The notes beneath the pieces are model-generated. The model did not search any database. It was not told where the DNA came from and was given only the letters and a program-made list of their open reading frames with translations. From the NCBI GenBank assembly GCA_016200125.1, contig JACQFK010000619.1, forward strand, positions 1 through 9,107: a stretch of 9,107 bases of DNA, given 5' to 3'. Positions 5,880-9,107 of this stretch are shown here, in pieces. How positions within the stretch are numbered: position 1 is the stretch's first letter; each line of letters begins with the position of its first letter. Made by a program: the position numbers and the translations under genes. Source of the DNA: Planctomycetota bacterium (lineage in GTDB: Bacteria; Planctomycetota; MHYJ01; JACPRB01).

Positions 5880-6380
5880 ATGAAGTCCGCCACGAAGGCC
5901 CTCCTCTGGTCGGGGGTCATCTTCGTCACGGTAGCAGCCTTGAGCTGGGGCGGCGGCATCCTCTACTGGCAGATCCGCATCAACCGGGCGGTTCGCCATT
6001 GGGAGAAGCGGGCCGCGATCACCCGCGGCACGTTCGGGATGATCGAGTACGGAATTTCCCGGGAAGACTCCCAGTTGCCTTATGCCGCCGGCTGCCGCGC
6101 CCTGCCCGCTTTGGTGCAGGCGCTCGAAACATCCAGGAACCCCGAATTCCAGGAAGGGCTGATGGAGCGGATCCTCCAGGGTCTCGGCGGGCCGGGACCC
6201 TGGACTGATCGAGCCTGGGACGAGATGTCGGACCGAGGGCGCCGCTGGCAGTTCATCGCGTCGGGCCTGGACCTGGAGCGGGAACAGAAACGGGCCGACT
6301 TCAGGGAGTGGTGGCAAGGCAACGGCCAGCGGTACCATCGCTGGTGGCGCTTCTGGTCGAGCTGGTGCGGCGGGGACTGA
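5880..6380 (+). CDS. Unknown membrane-anchored protein, paralog 4 of 4
   Basis: This unrecognised 166-residue protein starts at the ATG at 5880, 4 nt after paralog 3. The frame is open further upstream to 5655, but that part is the shadow of paralog 3; the MKSATK start aligns with the family. A membrane helix spans about residues 8-30 (ending ILYWQIRI). The shared segment is AAGCRALPALVQALE (69-83), followed by NPEFQEGL as in paralog 1. The cap is DFREWWQGNGQRYHRWWRFW (140-159) ending SSWC. C72 and C163 are the invariant pair. The 15-nt spacer of paralogs 2 and 3 is absent. It converges with the PIN-TRAM gene, leaving 4 nt between the stops. Confidence 0.8.
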   Translation: MKSATKALLWSGVIFVTVAALSWGGGILYWQIRINRAVRHWEKRAAITRGTFGMIEYGISREDSQLPYAAGCRALPALVQALETSRNPEFQEGLMERILQGLGGPGPWTDRAWDEMSDRGRRWQFIASGLDLEREQKRADFREWWQGNGQRYHRWWRFWSSWCGGD

Positions 6381-6384
6381 ACGG

Positions 6385-7368
6385 TCAGGCCTGATTAGGC
6401 CGCCCGAAGATGAGCCGGCCCGCGGAGGTCTGCAGCACGTTCGTGATCGTGAGCTCCACGTCCTGGCCGATCCTGTTCGCGCACTCCTCGGCCACCACCA
6501 TCGTGCCGTCGTCCAGGTAGCCCACGCCCTGACCCGCGCTCTCGCCGGTGCGGATCACCTTGATCGTCAGCTTCTCGCCCTGGAGCACCACTGGCCGCAG
6601 CGCCGAGGCCAGGTCGTTCACGTTGACGACCTCCACGCCCTGAACCTGCGCGACCTTGTTGAGGTTGAAGTCCGTCGTCACGATCCGCGCGTCGAGCGTC
6701 TTGGCCAGCTTCACAAGCTTCGAGTCCACGCCCTGGATGTCGGGCAGCTCGACCTCGTGGACCTCGACGCCCTTGGACTTGCGCAGGCGGTTGAGGATGT
6801 CGAGCCCGCGGCGGCCGCGGTTGCGCTTGAGCTTGTCCTGCGAGTCGGCCACCTGCTGGAGCTCGATCAGCACGAAGCGCGGGACGATCACCTGGGTGTC
6901 GATCACCTTCGTGTCGATGACGTCGGCGATGCGGCCGTCGATGATCGCGCTCGTGTCCAGGATCACGGGCTTGGAGCCGCCCGACTCGCGCTTGAGCTCC
7001 ACGAAGGGGATCACGAACTTGAAGTCGTCCTTCATGTGGAGGATGACCAGGATGGAGAGGAAGCTCAGGACCACCGTGATCGAGATGTTCCGGTACTGCT
7101 TGAGCACCGGATCGCTGTCGCGCAGCACGAGGTCCAGCGTCATGTTGATGAAGTAGGAAACGAGGCAGCCGACCAGCAGGCCGATCATCAGCGTCGAGAG
7201 CACCGACGCGACGCGGCGCGTGAAGGCGAGCTCCAGCAGAATGAAGCAGAGGCCCGCCCCCAGGCCGCAGAGCAGCCCGCCCAGGGGGTGCTTGTAGACC
7301 TGGTCCCCGATCGCGCCCCCGAGGACGCCGCAGATCCCGACGAACAGGGCGCGGACGATGTGCAGCAT
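6385..7368 (-). CDS. Membrane-anchored PIN-TRAM domain protein (YacL type)
   Basis: The 327-residue product has four hydrophobic segments in residues 1-115 (about 2-22, 28-48, 55-77 and 96-112). A PIN nuclease-like domain follows (about 134-258) with its acidic residues in place: D138 in ILDTSAIIDGRI, E169 in VLIELQQVADS, D215 in VDSKLVKLA and D233 in VTTDFNLNKVA. A TRAM domain follows (about 261-325; LTIKVIRTGESAGQGVGYLDDGT and GRLIFGRP), a likely RNA-binding module. This order is that of the YacL family. PIN domains are often metal-dependent RNases, but the substrate of YacL-type proteins is not established. The start lies 2 nt after the dgt stop (TAG-CC-ATG) with no clear Shine-Dalgarno, so translation is probably coupled. 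The open frame to 8139 is dgt antiframe and not part of the gene. Confidence 0.93.
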   Translation of the reverse strand: MLHIVRALFVGICGVLGGAIGDQVYKHPLGGLLCGLGAGLCFILLELAFTRRVASVLSTLMIGLLVGCLVSYFINMTLDLVLRDSDPVLKQYRNISITVVLSFLSILVILHMKDDFKFVIPFVELKRESGGSKPVILDTSAIIDGRIADVIDTKVIDTQVIVPRFVLIELQQVADSQDKLKRNRGRRGLDILNRLRKSKGVEVHEVELPDIQGVDSKLVKLAKTLDARIVTTDFNLNKVAQVQGVEVVNVNDLASALRPVVLQGEKLTIKVIRTGESAGQGVGYLDDGTMVVAEECANRIGQDVELTITNVLQTSAGRLIFGRPNQA

Positions 7369-7370
7369 GG

Positions 7371-8510
7371 CTACAGGATGTTTTCGAACGGATAGAACAG
7401 TTTTCTGTACTCGTCCTGGCAGTAGCGGTCGGTCATCCCCGCGATGTAGTCCGCCACCGCGCGGGGGACGCCCGTCTCCTTCGCCCACTGCTGGAAGCGG
7501 GGCGGCAGCATCGCGGGGTTCCCGGAATAGGCCCGGAAGAGCTCCGTGATGAAGCGCTTCGCCTTCTCCGACATGATCAGCACGCGGTGGTGCCGGTAGA
7601 CGTTCTGGTTCAGGAAGTGCTGCAGCGCCTTCTTGAGGCGGTCCATCTCGGGCGAGAAGCGGACCGCCGCCTCCTTCGCCGCCCGCACCGCGTCGAGCGA
7701 GTCGAGCTTCAGCCGCTTCACGTTGGCGAGCGTCGTCTCCACCAGGTCGGTGACCTCGAGGTTGATGATCTGCCGCACCGCGGCGCGGATGCGCATCTCC
7801 CCCTCGAGCTTCGACCCCTCCGTCGCCTTCCGCCACACCTCGAGCGTCGCGAGCTGGTCCTCCCCGAGGAGGCCGGCCTTGACGCTGTCGTCGATGTCGT
7901 GGGCGTCGTAGGCGATCGAGTCGGCGATGTCGACCACCTGGGCCTCGAGCAGAGGCGCCCACTCCGAGCGATACTCGGGCTCGTAGTCCTTCCGCCCGGG
8001 CCAGCCGTGCTTGCGGATCGACTCGCGGGTCTCGTAGGTCAGGTTGAGCCCGGTGAAGCCCGGGTAGCGGTGCTCGAGGAGCTCCACCACGCGCAGGCTC
8101 TGGCGGTTGTGCTCGAAGCCGCCGTGCGACTTCATGCACTCGTCGAGCGCGTCCTGGCCGGAGTGGCCGAAGGGCGTGTGGCCGAGGTCGTGGCCGAGCG
8201 CCACCACTTCGCAGAGGTCCTCGTTCAGCCCCATCGCCCGGGCGATCGTCCGCGAGATCTGCGCCGCCTCGGTCGAATGGGTCAGGCGCGTGCGGTAGTA
8301 GTCGCCCTCGTGGTTGACGAAGACCTGGGTCTTGTACTGGAGCCGGCGGAAGGCCGCGCAGTGGATGACGCGGTCGCGGTCCCGCTGGAAGGCCGTGCGG
8401 AACCCGTGCTCCTCCTCGGGGTCCTTGCGGCCCGCGGAGCGGCCGCTCTTCGCCGCGAAGGGCGCCAGCGTCTGCTCCTCGCGCTGTTCCAGTTCCTGCC
8501 GGGTAATCAT
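7371..8510 (-). CDS. dgt: dGTPase-like HD-domain triphosphohydrolase (Dgt family)
   Basis: Dgt-family enzymes hydrolyse dGTP, or other dNTPs, to the nucleoside and triphosphate, which tunes dNTP pools. The 379-residue product carries the HD signature: H78 in TRLTHSTE, H107-D108 in ALGHDLGHTPFGHSG, and D197 in VVDIADSIAYDAHDIDD. Other family blocks are RTAFQRDRDRVIHCAAFRRLQYKTQVF (38-64; family RTxFQRDRDRIIHS) and NQNVYRHHRV (301-310). Length and motif spacing match the shorter dGTPase-like group rather than the roughly 500-residue E. coli enzyme. I start it at the ATG at 8510, because MITRQELEQREEQTLAPFAAKS matches family N-termini; the in-frame ATG at 8549 would place the terminator inside the gene. 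No Shine-Dalgarno is visible. It is followed at 2 nt by the PIN-TRAM gene. Confidence 0.95.
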   Translation of the reverse strand: MITRQELEQREEQTLAPFAAKSGRSAGRKDPEEEHGFRTAFQRDRDRVIHCAAFRRLQYKTQVFVNHEGDYYRTRLTHSTEAAQISRTIARAMGLNEDLCEVVALGHDLGHTPFGHSGQDALDECMKSHGGFEHNRQSLRVVELLEHRYPGFTGLNLTYETRESIRKHGWPGRKDYEPEYRSEWAPLLEAQVVDIADSIAYDAHDIDDSVKAGLLGEDQLATLEVWRKATEGSKLEGEMRIRAAVRQIINLEVTDLVETTLANVKRLKLDSLDAVRAAKEAAVRFSPEMDRLKKALQHFLNQNVYRHHRVLIMSEKAKRFITELFRAYSGNPAMLPPRFQQWAKETGVPRAVADYIAGMTDRYCQDEYRKLFYPFENIL

Positions 8511-8518
8511 CGTATGAG

Positions 8519-8545
8519 AAAAAAGGGGGCCGCTTCGGCCCCCTT
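8519..8545 (-). terminator. Intrinsic terminator after the aminotransferase gene
   Basis: On the minus strand GGGGGCC and GGCCCCC pair around a 5-nt GAAGC, whose outer G-C pair can extend the stem to 8 bp, and six T residues follow (8519-8524). Flanking A-T pairs can extend the stem further. It lies 28 nt beyond the aminotransferase stop. On the plus strand there is no useful T-tract, so it acts on minus-strand transcripts. Confidence 0.9.
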
Positions 8546-8572
8546 CCATTCTCTATTCCGGATGCTCGATTC

Positions 8573-9107
8573 TCACTTCTTCACGCCGATGATCTCGTCG
8601 ATCCAGCCGAGCAGCTCCTTGAGCTCGGAGACCTGGGTGTCCGCCATGTGGGCGATGCGGAAGGTCCGCTCCTTGAGCTTGCCGTAGCCCTCGGAAATCA
8701 CCGCGCCGCGCTCGTACAGCTTGTCGTAGAGCTGCTTCACCGTGACGTCCTTGCGGGTGTTCTCGATGCAGGAGACGGTCGTCGACCAGCAGCCCTTCGC
8801 GGGAAACATCTTGAAGCGGGAGTTGGCCCACTCCTGGCAGGTCGAGGCCAGCTCGCGGTGGCGCTTCCAGCGGTTCTCGAGCCACTCGGCCAGCATGCGG
8901 GTCATCTGGACGTCGAGCGCGTGGATGAGGCTGATGACCGGCGTCTCGGGCGTCTCGTTCTTCTCGTCCATCTTCTTGAACTGGTGGAGGTCGAAGTAGT
9001 GGCCGCGCGCCGGGACTTTCGCCGATTTCCCGAGCGCGCGATCGGAGGCCCAGACGACGGCGAGACCGGGAGGAAGACCGAACGCCTTCTGAGTGCCCGC
9101 GAGAAGA
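8573..9107 (-). CDS. Class V aminotransferase, C-terminal part (cut by window edge)
   Basis: The last 177 residues of a PLP-dependent aminotransferase are visible; the gene continues beyond the window. The first complete codons read LLAGTQKAFGLPPGLAVVWAS, with the PLP-binding Lys at visible residue 7, as in the class V family (family motif SGSQKxxxxPPGL). Further blocks are RGHYFDLHQF (34-43), TPVISLIHALDVQM, STTVSCIENT, and ISEGYGKLKERTFRIAHMADTQ near the end; the Arg of FRIAHM is the expected carboxylate-binding residue. Likely relatives are alanine-glyoxylate, serine-glyoxylate or class V phosphoserine aminotransferases; the substrate cannot be told from this part. The in-frame Met at 8971 is internal, not a start. 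A strong terminator follows the stop. Confidence 0.92.
   Translation of the reverse strand, partial: LLAGTQKAFGLPPGLAVVWASDRALGKSAKVPARGHYFDLHQFKKMDEKNETPETPVISLIHALDVQMTRMLAEWLENRWKRHRELASTCQEWANSRFKMFPAKGCWSTTVSCIENTRKDVTVKQLYDKLYERGAVISEGYGKLKERTFRIAHMADTQVSELKELLGWIDEIIGVKK

Noticed and set aside
5081..5959. 292-aa minus-strand open frame through the paralog row
   Set aside because: The plus-strand frames are four mutually similar proteins, so the plus strand is coding; the minus frame is a Pro/Arg/Gly-rich shadow.
6389..6402. Short hairpin GGCCT-GATT-AGGCC between the convergent genes as a terminator
   Set aside because: Only 5 bp, no T-tract on either strand, and it lies within the last codons of the PIN-TRAM gene.
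7369..8139. N-terminal extension of the PIN-TRAM frame
   Set aside because: It overlaps dgt in another frame, is low-complexity Arg/Gly/Ala, and the four-helix N-terminus of the family begins at 7368.
8511..8549. Earlier ATG for dgt at 8549
   Set aside because: The added 13 residues are encoded by the terminator hairpin and T-tract, and they do not match family N-termini.
7587..8687. 366-aa plus-strand open frame opposite dgt
   Set aside because: Antisense shadow; dgt on the minus strand has all HD motifs.

Overview
The window is GC-rich, densely coded chromosomal DNA from a flagellated diderm bacterium. FlgH and FlgI imply L- and P-rings, so an outer membrane and peptidoglycan. No taxon-defining gene is present. 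The mix of a FlgF-FlgG-FlgA-FlgH-FlgI order, a YacL-type membrane PIN-TRAM protein and HEAT-like proteins with a WWR cap suggests Planctomycetota or another deep-branching high-GC phylum. That placement is inference, not proof. No rRNA, tRNA, CRISPR array, transposase or phage gene is visible.

Region 1 (150-4262, minus strand) is a flagellar rod and ring operon. It reads small ORF (44 aa) > flgF > flgG > flgA > flgH > flgI. The genes are very tightly packed: TAATG overlap, a 9-nt gap, GTGA overlap, ATGA overlap, then a 75-nt gap that holds a perfect hairpin. A textbook sigma-54 -24/-12 promoter (4278-4293) lies just upstream, with two palindromes farther upstream (4329-4355 and 4380-4402) placed like activator sites. 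Together these genes would make the proximal and distal rod (FlgF, FlgG), the P-ring with its chaperone (FlgI, FlgA) and the L-ring (FlgH). FlgH is short and has no lipobox. Bases 1-149 downstream of flgI hold no gene I can call.

Region 2 (4403-6380, plus strand) is divergent from the flagellar operon. It is a row of four paralogous genes of 157-166 aa that I do not recognise. Each encodes an N-terminal membrane helix ending in a (L/V)YW(H/Q)xRI motif, a GCR(A/S)L segment that looks HEAT-like, and a Trp-rich C-terminal cap with a terminal Cys. Genes 1 and 4 resemble each other, and genes 2 and 3 resemble each other. The 15-nt spacers before genes 2 and 3 are nearly identical. This is the most novel-looking part of the window.

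Region 3 (6385-9107, minus strand) is housekeeping. A class V aminotransferase, cut by the window edge, ends in a strong intrinsic terminator. Then comes a dGTPase-like HD phosphohydrolase (dgt), followed 2 nt later by a membrane-anchored PIN-TRAM protein of the YacL type. The PIN-TRAM gene converges on the fourth paralog with only 4 nt between the two stop codons.
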